This document shows positions 5,660 to 5,766 of a DNA stretch of 5,766 bases, in pieces (the first letter of the stretch is position 1; each line of letters opens with the position of its first letter). The DNA is from JADYZU01 sp964443055 (GTDB taxonomy: Bacteria; Pseudomonadota; Alphaproteobacteria; Rhodobacterales; Rhodobacteraceae): contig CAYUBT010000162.1 of assembly GCA_964443055.1 (NCBI GenBank), forward strand, positions 1-5,766. Direction: 5' to 3'. Under the pieces are notes generated by a model. That model made no database searches. It was not told where the DNA came from and worked only from the letters and a program-made list of their open reading frames with translations. Position numbers and translations under genes: made by a program.

Positions 5660-5766
5660 ATGTCGAAGGTCAATGTCCGGAGTCTTGCCGACCTCTCGTC
5701 CGAGGCCCGCGCCGGACTCGTCCGGCGGTCGGAAAGCGACCTGTCCTTCTTTCTCGAACATGCCGC
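5660..5766 (+). CDS. N-terminus of a probable histidinol-dehydrogenase-family protein (cut by window edge)
   Basis: Only about 36 codons are visible, beginning MSKVNVRSLADLSSEARAGL. AAAGGAG (5648-5654) sits five bases before the ATG, a strong site. The segment LVRRSESDLSFFLEHA resembles the N-terminal helix of HisD-like proteins, where an 'RR(S/T)E.DLS.F.E' stretch often precedes a conserved GDAAL region. That region would lie beyond the edge, so the call rests on a short match from memory. HisD-family enzymes oxidise a primary alcohol to a carboxylate in two NAD-dependent steps. Catabolic members are known outside histidine synthesis, for example HpsN acting on dihydroxypropanesulfonate. The gene follows the permease by 26 bases, a gap holding the small dyad CGGCC-AGC-GGCCG (5634-5646), and belongs to the same operon. 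Another enzyme family is possible. Confidence 0.5.
   Translation, partial: MSKVNVRSLADLSSEARAGLVRRSESDLSFFLEHA

Noticed and set aside
1..5766. CRISPR array, tRNA/rRNA, insertion sequence or defence genes
   Set aside because: No regularly spaced repeats, tRNA-like cloverleaf, transposase motifs or nuclease/helicase domains were found in either strand.

Overview
The window is GC-rich with strong codon bias towards G/C third positions. It carries the kind of gene set seen in Alphaproteobacteria: a CueR-type copper promoter, a PotABCD-like ABC transporter and a dispersed 'CGTCATTGCGAG ... GCAATC' palindrome. A Rhodobacterales-type bacterium (Paracoccus/Roseobacter relatives) is my best guess, from style only. 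There is no sign of phage, IS element, CRISPR array, tRNA or rRNA.

Layout. At the left edge a G/C hairpin with a T-tract (33-53) closes the 3' side of a small minus-strand copper-chaperone gene (copZ-like, 58-246). That gene is driven by a near-canonical CueR operator/promoter (276-306). Positions 307-511 form a divergent intergenic region. It holds two almost identical 18-bp palindromic sites (430-447 and 464-481), each preceded by a GATTGAC -35-like element. These probably control the rightward operon.

The rightward operon reads: short-chain dehydrogenase/reductase (512-1288), PotA-like ABC ATPase (1379-2512), Tat-exported PotD-like binding protein (2544-3641), a 244-bp structured gap, PotB-like permease (3886-4839), PotC-like permease (4836-5633), and the first ~36 codons of a protein that looks like a histidinol-dehydrogenase-family enzyme (5660 to the right edge). 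The gap after the binding-protein gene contains a perfect 10-bp hairpin without a T-tract and an ~81-bp imperfect palindrome, followed by an 11-codon mini-ORF that overlaps the permease start by ATGA.

Together the right-hand genes look like an inducible uptake-and-oxidation operon: a small (probably amine- or hydroxyl-bearing) solute is imported by the Pot-type ABC system and oxidised by the SDR and, if correctly identified, the HisD-like NAD-dependent alcohol dehydrogenase. The substrate cannot be read from the sequence. The most interesting features are the duplicated operator/promoter module and the uncharacterised transporter-dehydrogenase combination. I see no clearly new class of system.
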